Origin: Streptosporangium subroseum | GTDB lineage: Bacteria; Actinomycetota; Actinomycetes; Streptosporangiales; Streptosporangiaceae | Assembly: GCF_900188345.1 (NCBI RefSeq) | Contig: NZ_FZOD01000006.1 | Span: 1-64,000 of the forward strand | Length of the DNA stretch: 64,000 nt | Reading direction: 5' to 3' | Shown: positions 34,574 through 43,033 of the stretch, one piece after another | How positions within the stretch are numbered: the first letter of the stretch is position 1 | How the letters are laid out: each line of letters begins with the position of its first letter | Notes under the pieces: generated by a model | Told to the model about the DNA's origin: nothing | Databases searched by the model: none | Seen by the model: only the letters and a program-made list of their open reading frames with translations | Program-made: the position numbers and the translations under genes

Positions 34574-35458
34574 GTGGATGAGCGCGAACGGCTGACCGAG
34601 CGTTTCGAGGAGCATCGGACTCATCTGCGAGCGGTGGCCTACCGGATGCTCGGCTCGGTGAGCGAGGCCGATGACGCCGTGCAGGAAGCCTGGCTGCGTT
34701 TCAACCGCGCCGACACCGGCGCCGTGGAGAACCTCGGCGCGTGGCTGACCACGGTGGTCGCGCGCGTGTGCCTGAACGTGTTGCGCTCGCGCGAACAGCG
34801 GCGCGAAGAACCTCTCGAGGCGCATACGCCCGACCCGGTCATCAGCCACGATGACGGCAGCGACCCCGAGGCGGAGGCGTTGCTGGCCGACTCGGTCGGG
34901 CTGGCACTGCTGGTGGTGCTCGACACACTGACGCCGGCCGAGCGGTTCGCCTTTGTGCTGCACGACATGTTCGCCGTGCCCTTCGAAGAGATCGGCCCGA
35001 TGATCGAGCGTTCCCCGGCCGCGACCAGACAGCTCGCGAGCCGCGCCCGCCGCCGGGTCAAAGGGGTCGCCTCGGTGCCCGCCGCCGATCTGACCCGCCA
35101 GCGCCGAGTCGTCCAGGCCTTCCAGGCCGCCTCACGGGGCGGGGACTTCGACGCGCTGGTCGCACTGCTCGATCCGGACGTGGTGTTCCGCGCCGACCGG
35201 GCGGTCGGCCCCACCCCCGCACCCATCGTGCTCCACGGTGCCCACGCCGTGGCCAAGGGCGCGTCCGTCGCCGCGGAGCGGGTCCGGTTCACCCAACCGG
35301 CGCTGATAAACGGGGAGGTCGGACTCGTGATGGCCCCCCGTGGACGGCTGTTCCTGGTCCTCGTCTTCACGATCACCGATAGCAAGATCACCGAAATCGA
35401 CGTGATCGCGGAACCGGATCGTCTCCGACAACTCGATCTCGCCGTTCTCGACGCCTGA
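34574..35458 (+). CDS. ECF sigma factor, SigJ type (ECF41-like) with SnoaL-like C-terminal domain
   Basis: 294 residues from GTG 34574, with AAGGAA 9 bp upstream. Sigma region 2 reads LRAVAYRMLGSVSEADDAVQEAWLRF, region 4 LTPAERFAFVLHDMFAVPFEEIGPMIERSPAATRQLASRARRRV. The C-terminal SnoaL-like domain (about 175-290) follows the DFDALVALLDPDVVFRAD pattern. In ECF41 members this extension controls activity in place of an anti-sigma factor. A strong hairpin terminates the transcript 8 bp after the stop. A 7-bp inverted repeat (TCGCGGG/CCCGCGA, 34527-34556) lies just upstream. Confidence 0.92.
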   Translation: MDERERLTERFEEHRTHLRAVAYRMLGSVSEADDAVQEAWLRFNRADTGAVENLGAWLTTVVARVCLNVLRSREQRREEPLEAHTPDPVISHDDGSDPEAEALLADSVGLALLVVLDTLTPAERFAFVLHDMFAVPFEEIGPMIERSPAATRQLASRARRRVKGVASVPAADLTRQRRVVQAFQAASRGGDFDALVALLDPDVVFRADRAVGPTPAPIVLHGAHAVAKGASVAAERVRFTQPALINGEVGLVMAPRGRLFLVLVFTITDSKITEIDVIAEPDRLRQLDLAVLDA

Positions 35459-35465
35459 CACGACG

Positions 35466-35499
35466 CCCGCATGCCGCGTGCCGACACGCGGCATGCGGG
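35466..35499. terminator. Terminator of the sigma-factor gene
   Basis: A perfect 14-bp stem (CCCGCATGCCGCGT 35466-35479 with 35486-35499) and a 6-nt GCCGAC loop, 8 bp after the stop codon. No T-run. Confidence 0.85.
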
Positions 35500-35608
35500 A
35501 CGTGGGCCGGTCACGACGAGCCCAGCACGCATGGCTTTTTGTGGTGAAAGCGGTCCGCGAAGGCGTCTTGTATGTTTTTCTTCTTTGCCGTGTTCCCCGG
35601 GAGTCTTT

Positions 35609-36754
35609 TTGACCAGGCAGTTCTTCTTCGCGACAACCGGCGACCGCGTTCCCGATGAGCTGGCCGCGTACGTCGCCCACTGCGACGAGCCCACCGGCTA
35701 CCTCGACTTCGCCCACGTCGGGCCCCCGCTGCGCGCGGCCGTCGACGCACGGCACGCGGCCCTGCGGGTCACGGCCACCTCCGACCCGGTGGGACCACTC
35801 GAAGAGATCCGGAAGGAGGCCCGCAGGAGAGCGGCAGCCGTGATCGGCGGCGACGTCGGGGTGACGTTCGCGGCGTCCACCACGGCGGGCCTGTTCGCCA
35901 CGGCGTTCGGCCTGACCGCCTCCGGCACGCTGCTCGTGCCCGAGGGCGAGTTCCCCGCCAACGCCGTACCGTGGCTCCGGGCGGCCGCGCGGGGTGGCCC
36001 GGCCGTACGGCGGGTGCCGCAGGACGCCGGGCGGATCACGGCAGGGGCGCTGCGGTCGGTGCTCGACGCGGGCGTCGTCGGGCTGACCGTGAGCGCGGTC
36101 GACTACCGGACCGGGTGGAAGGCCCCGCTCGCCGATCTCCGCGAGGTGCTCGGCCCCGACCGCCTGCTCATCGTCGACGCCATCCAGGGCTTCGGGATCA
36201 CCGAGCTGGACCTGGACGTCGCGGACGTGGTGGTGGCCGGCGGTCAGAAGTGGCTGCGTTCCGGATGGGGTGCGGCGATCCTCGGAGTACGACCCCGCGC
36301 GCTGGAACGGATCGCACCCGATCTGGGCGGCTGGACGGGCCTGGCCGACCCGTACGGGGGGAGCGCCGGAACCGAGCTGGGCGCACCGGCCGCGGGACCG
36401 GACCGGCTGCTGATGACCAACACCGACCTGGAGGCGATCGCCGGGCTGCACGCCTCCCTCAGCCTGGTCGTGGAGGCCGGTACGCCGCGACTGTCCGACC
36501 GGCTCGGACAGGTCGTCGCCGTGCTGCTCGACGTACTGCGTCACCGCGGCGCGGAAGTCCTCGGCGATGACTGGCCGGAGCGGCGGCGGGCCGGGATCGT
36601 ATCCTTCCGGTTGCCCGGCGAGGCTCCCGAGGTCACGCTGGCCCGGCTGTCCGAGGGCGGGGTGACCGCGGCCGTCCGCGGTGGGCTGCTGCGGCTCTCG
36701 CCCCACGTCTCCACGACGGAGGAGACCGTGCGCCGGTTCGCCGACGCCCTCTGA
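35609..36754 (+). CDS. Aminotransferase class V-fold PLP enzyme
   Basis: 381 residues if TTG 35609 is used (GGGAG 5 bp upstream); ATG 35531 would add 26 residues. Fold-type I motifs: GVTFAASTTAGLFATAFGL, VDAIQGFGITELDLDVADVVVAGGQKWL with the PLP lysine at about Lys214, and a C-terminal LRLSPHVSTTEETVRRF. Relatives include cysteine desulfurase/kynureninase-like and isopenicillin-epimerase-like enzymes, and the active-site Cys of NifS types is not evident. Reaction unknown. The terminator just upstream separates it from the sigma factor. Confidence 0.82.
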   Translation: MTRQFFFATTGDRVPDELAAYVAHCDEPTGYLDFAHVGPPLRAAVDARHAALRVTATSDPVGPLEEIRKEARRRAAAVIGGDVGVTFAASTTAGLFATAFGLTASGTLLVPEGEFPANAVPWLRAAARGGPAVRRVPQDAGRITAGALRSVLDAGVVGLTVSAVDYRTGWKAPLADLREVLGPDRLLIVDAIQGFGITELDLDVADVVVAGGQKWLRSGWGAAILGVRPRALERIAPDLGGWTGLADPYGGSAGTELGAPAAGPDRLLMTNTDLEAIAGLHASLSLVVEAGTPRLSDRLGQVVAVLLDVLRHRGAEVLGDDWPERRRAGIVSFRLPGEAPEVTLARLSEGGVTAAVRGGLLRLSPHVSTTEETVRRFADAL

Positions 36755-36858
36755 CGACCCCGGCACCCGGCGGGCGCGGCGGGGAGCACCGCAGGCTGCG
36801 GCTCGGAAGCATCGAGCTACTGTCTGGTCTTGTTGCGTTTTGGGCGGGGAGGGCGAAC

Positions 36859-38181
36859 ATGCTGGACAGGTTGAGCGAGTACTGCGCCGAGGCACTGGCC
36901 GAGCACGGCTGCCCGTCGGTCTCGGTCGCGGTGGCCGAGCGGGGCGAGGTGGTCCTTACCGGGGCGTACGGGCTGGCCGACGTCGCCGCCGGGCGTGCGG
37001 CCACGCCCGGCACGGTGTACGGGCTGGCCTCCGTCACCAAGCCGATCACGGCGACCGCTGTCTGTCTCGCGGCCGACGAAGGGCTGCTGGACCTGGACGC
37101 GCCGGTGCCGGGTGACTTCCGGTGGCCCGCGCCGACGGCGCGTCAACTGCTGCGGCACCGGGGCGGGCTCGGCGCGTACTACGCCTGGGACTACGGCGAC
37201 GGTGAGCGGCCGATCGACGCGGACCGTTATACGGTGCTGTACCGCAGGCCGGGCACCGGCTTCGTGTACGCCAACCTCGGCTACCGGCTCCTGGGCCGGT
37301 TGCTGGAGACGGCCACCGGGCAGGAGCTGGGCGCGTTCGTCCGCGAGCGGGTGTTCGAGCCTCTCGGGCTCACCGGCTGCCATGTCGGACGGACCTACCC
37401 GGGCCCGGCGCCGTCGGCGATCCGGTACACGGTCGACGGCCGCGCGTACCCGGACTACGACTGCGGCCACCCCGGCGCCACCCTCGGCTGGGCCCCCGCC
37501 GGCGAGCTGGCGCTCTTCGCCCAGTCATACGAGCGCCTGCTGAAGCCGGACACGGCGGCCGCCGTACGGGACGCGCTGCCGATCAACGAGCATGTGGGCT
37601 ACGGGCTCGGCTGGAGCGTGTCGTACGGCGACGGACCCGTGGTGCAGAGTCACGGCGGTGGCGGGGGAGGGGTGGCGGCGATGGTGGTCGCCGTGCCCGA
37701 GCGGCGGCTCTCGGTGGCGGTGTTGTCCAACTCCACGAACAAGGCGGCTCGCGATGCGATCCTGCAGTACGTGCTGGGCACGCTGGTCCCCGGGTACGCG
37801 GTCGAGCAGATCACCCCGGTGATCCACGACCCGGTGCGCCCGATGGACCTGCCCGAGGGTCGTTGGGAGGGCCGGATCGGCACCCCCGAGAAGGAGGTGC
37901 CGGTCGAGCTGCGGGTGCTGGCCGATCGCCGGGTCGAGCTACGGCTGGACGGCGAGAGTGCCGTCAGCCTGGCTGGCGCGTCTCAGGCCTGGGACGTCCA
38001 GGCGACCTTCCCGGTGCAGCTGCCGACCGCCGACGCCCGGATCAACAGCCCCGTCCTGGGACTGGCCCTGCGCCGGGAGGGGGGAGGGCTGACCGGCGTG
38101 GCCTACACCTACAAAAACGGCGACGCCGAAGGCCGGCTCGGTAACTTCCTCAGCCACTCCTGCGAGTTGCGTCCGTGCTGA
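36859..38181 (+). CDS. Serine hydrolase, class C beta-lactamase/DD-peptidase fold
   Basis: 440 residues. S-x-x-K is SVTK (Ser58, Lys61), the Y-x-N motif is YAN (Tyr137), and the third motif is HGGG (His265), the variant found in EstB/penicillin-binding-like esterases. No signal peptide, so it is probably cytoplasmic and more likely an esterase or amidase than a resistance enzyme. An extra C-terminal beta-domain of about 110 residues (from PEGRWEGRIGTPEKEVP) may gate the active site. Single gene with a short upstream gap. Confidence 0.85.
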   Translation: MLDRLSEYCAEALAEHGCPSVSVAVAERGEVVLTGAYGLADVAAGRAATPGTVYGLASVTKPITATAVCLAADEGLLDLDAPVPGDFRWPAPTARQLLRHRGGLGAYYAWDYGDGERPIDADRYTVLYRRPGTGFVYANLGYRLLGRLLETATGQELGAFVRERVFEPLGLTGCHVGRTYPGPAPSAIRYTVDGRAYPDYDCGHPGATLGWAPAGELALFAQSYERLLKPDTAAAVRDALPINEHVGYGLGWSVSYGDGPVVQSHGGGGGGVAAMVVAVPERRLSVAVLSNSTNKAARDAILQYVLGTLVPGYAVEQITPVIHDPVRPMDLPEGRWEGRIGTPEKEVPVELRVLADRRVELRLDGESAVSLAGASQAWDVQATFPVQLPTADARINSPVLGLALRREGGGLTGVAYTYKNGDAEGRLGNFLSHSCELRPC

Positions 38182-38193
38182 CGGGCCGGGCCG

Positions 38194-39033
38194 CTATCCG
38201 ACGAGAGTCTGGGTGCCGAGGACGGCGAGCAGCGCGAGCCGTTCGGCGTCCTGGGTGCCGGGCTCGGCTGTGTAGATCATGATGCGCAGGTCGCTGCCCG
38301 CGACGCTGAGTACGTCGCAGTCCAGCGTCAGGGGGCCCACCTGCGGGTGCTCGACGGTCTTGCGCGCGGCCTGCTGCCAGCCGACGACGCCCGCGTCCCA
38401 CAGCTCGGCGAACCGGTCGCTGTTCGTGCGCAACTGCGCGACCAGGCGCCGCAGGTGCTGGTCGGCGGGATACCGGCCGGCGGTCGCGCGCAGGTCGGCG
38501 ACCAGCCCGGCCTCGAACGCACGATGTGCCTCCGGCGTTTGACGGACCCGGTTGCCCGGGCCGAGGAAGTTGCGCCACACGCCGTTGCGTTCGTTGCCAC
38601 GCCACCCGGACGGGTCGCCCATGAGCGCCGCGTACAGCGGGTTGGCCATGAGCAGCGTCCAGGCCGCGTCGTAGACCCCGACGGGAGTGCCGGTCAGTCT
38701 GTCCAGCATCCGCTGGACGCTCGGGGTGATGTACGCGGGCACCGTCTCGGGTCCCGGCGGTACGAGCCCGGTCATCCGGAACAGGTACGCGCGCTCGTCT
38801 CCCGACAGCCGCAACGCCCGGGCCAGGGCCTCGACGACCTGGGCCGACGGGTTGGTCGCCCGGCCCTGTTCGAGGCGGGTGACATAGTCGACGGAGATCC
38901 CCGCCAGCAGGGCCAGCTCCTCGCGGCGCAGCCCGGTCGCGCGCCGGTGCCCGCCGGCGGGCAGCCCGGCCGTCTCGGGCAAGACCCGGTCGCGCCAGCG
39001 GCGCATCGCCTGCCCGAATTCCGTCGCCTTCAT
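38194..39033 (-). CDS. MmyB-like XRE family transcriptional regulator
   Basis: 279 residues from ATG 39033. HTH in TGLRREELALLAGISVDYVTRLEQGRATNP, followed by the MmyB ligand-binding domain (TPVGVYDAAWTLLMANPLYAALMGD ... VGPLTLDCDVLSVAGSDLRIMIYTAEPGT). Divergent from an SDR gene. The 12-bp motif ACGTGCCTGGTA begins 28 bp upstream of its start codon, exactly as at the other MmyB/hydrolase locus near 50.7 kb, so it is probably the autoregulatory site. Confidence 0.88.
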   Translation of the reverse strand: MKATEFGQAMRRWRDRVLPETAGLPAGGHRRATGLRREELALLAGISVDYVTRLEQGRATNPSAQVVEALARALRLSGDERAYLFRMTGLVPPGPETVPAYITPSVQRMLDRLTGTPVGVYDAAWTLLMANPLYAALMGDPSGWRGNERNGVWRNFLGPGNRVRQTPEAHRAFEAGLVADLRATAGRYPADQHLRRLVAQLRTNSDRFAELWDAGVVGWQQAARKTVEHPQVGPLTLDCDVLSVAGSDLRIMIYTAEPGTQDAERLALLAVLGTQTLVG

Positions 39034-39060
39034 GCCATCAGTAAACACCGCCGGCCGGGG

Positions 39061-39072
39061 ACGTGCCTGGTA
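39061..39072. promoter_or_regulatory. Shared MmyB-type motif ACGTGCCTGGTA (locus 1)
   Basis: Identical to 50686-50697. Begins 28 bp upstream of the regulator start and about 63 bp upstream of the divergent SDR start. Likely operator or joint promoter element. Confidence 0.65.
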
Positions 39073-39134
39073 TCGGCAGTCCCAGGACGGCGGGACGACT
39101 GGCTGCCGGTGCCGCCGCACGGAAACCTGGGGGC

Positions 39135-39842
39135 ATGACAACAACACTGATCACCGGCGCGAACAAGGGGCTGGGCTTCGAGACCGCCCGCCAACTCATC
39201 GCGGCAGGTCACACCGTCTACATCGGCAGCCGGGACGTAGAACGCGGACGCCGGGCCGCGGAGCGGCTGGGCGCGCGGCTGGTCCGGCTCGACATCACCG
39301 ACGACGCTTCCGTGGAGGCCGCGGTGAAGGCCGTCGAGGCCGACGGAGGACTGGACGTACTGATCAACAACGCGGGCGTCGAGGAGAGGGGAGCCAACAA
39401 CGTCGTGATCGGTCCCGCGGACGTGACCGCCGACGTGATGAGGGAGACGTTCGAGACGAACGTCTTCGGCACGGTGCGCGTCATCCACGCGTTTCTCCCG
39501 CTGCTGCGGCGTTCCGCCGCCCCGGTCGTGGTCAACGTCAGCAGCAGTCTGGGCTCGCTGACCCGGGTCGCCACCCCCGGCACCCCGACGTACGCCTACC
39601 CGGGCGTGGCCTACCCGGCGTCGAAGACCGTGGTCAACGTGATCACCGTGCAGTACGCGAAGGCGTTCCCGAACATGCGCATCAACGCGGTGGAGCCCGG
39701 CTTCACCAAGACCGACCTGAATGGGAACACCGGCATCCAGACCGTCGAGCAGGGCGCCGAGATCATCGTGCGCATGGCGCAGGTGGGCCCCGATGGCCCC
39801 ACCGGAGGCTTCTTCGACGCCGAAGGCACCCTTCCCTGGTGA
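39135..39842 (+). CDS. SDR family oxidoreductase
   Basis: 235 residues from ATG 39135, with GGGGG just upstream. TGANKGLGFETARQL near residue 7 is the carbonyl-reductase-like (CBR1-type) cofactor motif, with NNAG and YPASK (Tyr160, Lys164); the IGSRDVERG strand end suggests NADPH. A common partner of MmyB-like regulators in actinobacteria, here divergent from one and presumably controlled by it. Substrate unknown. Confidence 0.9.
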   Translation: MTTTLITGANKGLGFETARQLIAAGHTVYIGSRDVERGRRAAERLGARLVRLDITDDASVEAAVKAVEADGGLDVLINNAGVEERGANNVVIGPADVTADVMRETFETNVFGTVRVIHAFLPLLRRSAAPVVVNVSSSLGSLTRVATPGTPTYAYPGVAYPASKTVVNVITVQYAKAFPNMRINAVEPGFTKTDLNGNTGIQTVEQGAEIIVRMAQVGPDGPTGGFFDAEGTLPW

Positions 39843-40054
39843 TCTGAACCGGGCGCCATCCTCAGAGGATCATCGTTGATCCGGCCCACTTCCCTCGGGG
39901 AGAGTCTGGAGGGGAAGGAGGTCCGGGCGTTTGGCCGTGCGGCCGTCGCCGGAGGAGCGGCCTCGCAGGCGCCTGCCGAGCCAGGGGCCGAGGAAGGCGG
40001 CGGCCCAGCGCAGTTCGACGGCCGCGGTGCGCAATCCGGACGTAGTGCAGGTAC

Positions 40055-40624
40055 TCACCGCTGGGCATGAGCCGTCCGCCTCTCCCGCAGGATCGCCGCG
40101 CTCCGGTGGCACCAGTCTCGATTGCCCTCCTCGAAGGCGAGACCGCGCAGGCAGGTCAGGTAGGGACCGATCCGTTCGCCGTGGCGCAGGAACTCCTCCT
40201 CGCTCCGGTCGCCGCGCATCTGCCGCAGCAGCCCGCCGAACAGCTCGATCTTCGCGTCGGCGAAGGCGGCTCGCTCCGTGAGCTGTGCGATCACCTCATC
40301 GGTGTCGACGTGGTCGGCGGCCTGGACGGTGACGAGAAGGTCGTCGCGGATGAAGGAGGGCTTGTTGGCGGTTGCCGCGAACCGTTCCAACTCGGCCAGG
40401 CCGGCCTCGGTGACCTTGAAAAGGCGCTTGTTGGGCCGGGTGTCCTGGACCACCTCCCGGCCGGTGACCAGCCCGTCCTTCTCCAGTTTGGCCAGCTCCG
40501 TGTACAGCTGCTGAGGCAGGGCGTGCCAGAAGTTCGCCACGCCCAGGTCGAACGCCTTGGCCAGCTGGTATCCGCTGAGCTCCTCGTCCAGCAGTGCCGC
40601 CAGCACGGCGTGCCGCAACGCCAT
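40055..40624 (-). CDS. PadR family transcriptional regulator
   Basis: 189 residues from ATG 40624, with GAGGAGGG upstream. PadR winged helix: MALRHAVLAALLDEELSGYQLAKAFDLGVANFWHA, then LYTELAKLEKDGLV, with the conserved wing DTRPNKRLFKVTEAGLAEL. The C-terminal helical domain (Vir_gamma-like) follows. Divergent from a SnoaL-like gene, with TAGTCA-N6-TGACTA in the gap, which it most likely binds. Confidence 0.9.
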   Translation of the reverse strand: MALRHAVLAALLDEELSGYQLAKAFDLGVANFWHALPQQLYTELAKLEKDGLVTGREVVQDTRPNKRLFKVTEAGLAELERFAATANKPSFIRDDLLVTVQAADHVDTDEVIAQLTERAAFADAKIELFGGLLRQMRGDRSEEEFLRHGERIGPYLTCLRGLAFEEGNRDWCHRSAAILRERRTAHAQR

Positions 40625-40668
40625 CGAGACGCCCTCCTCTTCTCTTTCCAAACGAACCCCTGCCATGA

Positions 40669-40686
40669 TAGTCAATTAAGTGACTA
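40669..40686. promoter_or_regulatory. PadR operator TAGTCA-N6-TGACTA
   Basis: Perfect 6-bp arms between the divergent PadR and SnoaL-like genes. A further TTGACT at 40696-40701 resembles a half-site or a -35 box for the SnoaL-like gene. Confidence 0.6.
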
Positions 40687-40715
40687 ATCGCTTTCTTGAC
40701 TAAAAAGGTGCAGTC

Positions 40716-41135
40716 ATGACTACCGCAGACCGCTTTCGGGCCGCCGTCGAACATCGTGATCTCGCCGCTTTGAGCGACCTGCTCACCGACGACATCCGCC
40801 TGTACAGCCCGGTGACGTTCACCCCCTTCGAGGGCAAGCCCATGGTCATGGGCCTCTTCGGCGTCCTGCTGCGCACTTTCGAGGACTTCCGCTACATCGG
40901 GAACCTCGACGGCACCGCCCAGACCAGTGCCGACGGCACCGAGGCCCCCTCGGCCATCCTGCTGTTCCGCGCCACCGTGCGGGGCAGGCAGATCCATGGC
41001 ATCGACCTCCTCCAGTTCAACGAGGCCGGCCTGATCAAGGAGTTCACGGTGATGGTCCGACCGCGGTCCGCGGTCCACGCGCTGGGCGAAGCGGTCCACG
41101 CCGGCCTCGTCGCCGACGGCCTCATCCCGGCATAG
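40716..41135 (+). CDS. SnoaL/NTF2-like family protein
   Basis: 139 residues, ATG 40716 with AAGGTG. The alpha+beta barrel pattern starts FRAAVEHRDLAALSDLLTDDIRLYSPV and ends GLIKEFTVMVRPRSAVHALGEAV. Such small cone-shaped proteins serve as isomerases, hydrolases or ligand carriers. Regulated probably by the divergent PadR. Confidence 0.85.
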   Translation: MTTADRFRAAVEHRDLAALSDLLTDDIRLYSPVTFTPFEGKPMVMGLFGVLLRTFEDFRYIGNLDGTAQTSADGTEAPSAILLFRATVRGRQIHGIDLLQFNEAGLIKEFTVMVRPRSAVHALGEAVHAGLVADGLIPA

Positions 41136-41208
41136 GAGGCACTCCAGGCCGGGGCCCCCATGCCTCACGGCGAACGAGACAGGCCAACAGCCGATCGTTG
41201 ATTTGGCG

Positions 41209-41320
41209 AGGGAGGCCGGATCGGTCGTGGCGTCGGCGGTTCGGCTGCCGGCAGTCCGGCTCTAAGGGAGGCCGGATCGGTCGTGGCGTCGGCGGTTCGG
41301 CTGCCGGCAGTCCGGCTCTA
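41209..41320. repeat. Perfect 56-bp tandem duplication
   Basis: 41209-41264 and 41265-41320 are identical (begin AGGGAGGCCGGATCGG, end AGTCCGGCTCTA). It lies in the 255-bp gap between the SnoaL-like gene and the convergent ferredoxin gene. Perfect identity means a very recent event or active homogenisation. Confidence 0.92.
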
Positions 41321-41389
41321 CTGGGTCTTGAGCCCCGTCAGCAAGTTCGACCCCGACGCAGACATGGAAAGACTCGATCGACCTGGACG

Positions 41390-41584
41390 TCACTCCTCGA
41401 TGTGGATGGCCAGAGCCGGGCAGACCACCGCGGCGTGCCGGACGTCGGCGGCCTGCTCCGCCGGCGGGTCGGGGTTGAGCAGCACGGCGACGCCGTCCTC
41501 GTCGCGCTGGTCGAACACCTCCGCGGCGGCGACCACGCACTGTCCGGAAGCGACACACCTGTCCTGGTCGATGGTCACCTTCAT
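41390..41584 (-). CDS. 3Fe-4S ferredoxin, P450 partner
   Basis: 64 residues. Cys10, Cys16 and Cys55 (CVASGQC ... VVCPALAI) give the three-cysteine pattern of actinobacterial single-cluster 3Fe-4S ferredoxins, such as those paired with CYP105 enzymes. Acidic overall. Directly downstream of the P450 gene (about 70 bp), with the reductase gene upstream, so it carries electrons from the reductase to the P450. Confidence 0.93.
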   Translation of the reverse strand: MKVTIDQDRCVASGQCVVAAAEVFDQRDEDGVAVLLNPDPPAEQAADVRHAAVVCPALAIHIEE

Positions 41585-41655
41585 GAGATCCCCCTTGTTG
41601 TCGTTGTCTGTCTGTCGTGCGAGGAAACGTCGTCTGTCCGCCGTACGAGGAGATG

Positions 41656-42882
41656 TCACCAGGTCACGGGGAGTTCGTAGACCCCGTAGACGGATCCGTC
41701 GTGCTTGAACGGGACCTGGTCCAGATCCGTGGCCAGCCGCAGGGTGGGGATGCGCCGGTAGAGGGTGCTGTAGACGACCTGCAGTTCCATCCGGGCCAGC
41801 GGCTGGCCCAGGCACTGGTGCACCCCGAAGCCGAAGGCCACGTGGTGGCGGGCGTCGCGCCGGATGTCCAGCCGGTCGGGATCGGGGAAGGCGCCGGGGT
41901 CGCGATTGCCGATGTCGTTGGCCACGATCAGCCCGTCGCCGGCGCGAATGACCTGCCCGTCGATCTCGATGTCCTCCAGCGCGACCCAGCGGCGCCCGTT
42001 GTGCGTGATGTGCAGGTAGCGCAGCAGTTCCTCCACCGCCGAGGAGACCAGTTTCGGATCGTCGGCGTCGCGGAGGAGGGCCAGTTGCCCGGGGTTTTCC
42101 AGCAGGGCGAGCGTGCCGAGCGCGATCATGTTGGCGGTGGTCTCGTGCCCGGCGATCAGCAGCAGCACCCCCATCTGGGCCGCGCCCTCCCGGGACAGCT
42201 CCCCGGTCTTGATCCGCTCGGTGAGCTGGGACAGCATGTCGTCGCCGGGGTTGGCGAGCTTCTCGTCCAGCAGGTCGTTCAGGTAGCCGGCCAGCCGGCC
42301 GAGGGCGGCCGACCGCTGCTCGGGCGTCGCGCTCCGCTTGATGATGGTCTTGCTGTTCTCCTGAAAGAAGTCGTGGTCGGCATACGGCACCCCGAGCAAC
42401 GCGCAGATCACCAGGGAGGGCACCGGCAGGGCGAACGCCTCGACCAGGTCCACCGGTTTCGGCCCGGCGAGCATGGTGTCGATCAGATCGTCCGTGATCT
42501 TCTGAACGGCCGGCCGCAGCGCCTCCACCCGCTTGATGGCGAACGGAGCCGTCACCATCCGCCGCAGCCGGGCATGCTCGGGATCGTCCATCAGGATGAA
42601 ACTGATGGGCGACGAGCCCCTGATGGGGGTCGGGCTCGGATAGCCGGGCCGGGTGACGTCGACGCTGATCCTCGGGTCGGCCAGCAGTGCCCGCTGCTCG
42701 GCGTAGCGGGTCACGATCCACGGGGTGCTGCCGTCCCACAGGCGGACCTTGGCGAGCGGGCCCTCCTCCTGCATGGCATGCAGGGCCGGGGGCGGGTCGA
42801 ACGGGCAGCCCGCCGCCCTGGCCATCGGGTACTCCGGAATTTCGGCGGGGTGCTCACCCGCCGGATTCAACGTGCCGGTCAT
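41656..42882 (-). CDS. Cytochrome P450 (CYP105-like)
   Basis: 408 residues from ATG 42882, with GGAGGA 5 bp upstream. I-helix LLIAGHETTANM, K-helix E-x-x-R in EELLRYLH, heme loop FGFGVHQCLGQ with Cys357. The FGxGVHQCLGQ-LAR signature is typical of CYP105, a family that hydroxylates macrolides, steroids, herbicides and other xenobiotics. Soluble. Operon: reductase, P450, ferredoxin, with a TetR gene at the head. The natural substrate cannot be read from sequence. Confidence 0.93.
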   Translation of the reverse strand: MTGTLNPAGEHPAEIPEYPMARAAGCPFDPPPALHAMQEEGPLAKVRLWDGSTPWIVTRYAEQRALLADPRISVDVTRPGYPSPTPIRGSSPISFILMDDPEHARLRRMVTAPFAIKRVEALRPAVQKITDDLIDTMLAGPKPVDLVEAFALPVPSLVICALLGVPYADHDFFQENSKTIIKRSATPEQRSAALGRLAGYLNDLLDEKLANPGDDMLSQLTERIKTGELSREGAAQMGVLLLIAGHETTANMIALGTLALLENPGQLALLRDADDPKLVSSAVEELLRYLHITHNGRRWVALEDIEIDGQVIRAGDGLIVANDIGNRDPGAFPDPDRLDIRRDARHHVAFGFGVHQCLGQPLARMELQVVYSTLYRRIPTLRLATDLDQVPFKHDGSVYGVYELPVTW

Positions 42883-43033
42883 TGATTCCTCCAATGGAAC
42901 CTGTGTCGCAACGTGTCTGCGGCAGGCATTGATGCGCGCTTCCCCCGCTGAAGGGTCGGCGCGTCGGACGAGAGCCGAACAGAGTGCTCGGCGGTTGTCG
43001 CCGAGGACGGTGCCGGGCCGCCTTTCCCGGCTG

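Noticed and set aside
36859..38181. Class C beta-lactamase (antibiotic resistance) call
   Set aside because: No signal peptide and the third motif is HGGG instead of KTG; esterase-type serine hydrolase is more likely.
39846..40054. Possible transposase remnant between the SDR and PadR genes
   Set aside because: Only Arg/Pro-rich frames on either strand; no DDE-type motif or terminal inverted repeat seen.
41209..41320. Tandem repeat as a tRNA or phage attachment site
   Set aside because: No cloverleaf, no integrase nearby, and the two copies are directly adjacent instead of flanking an element.
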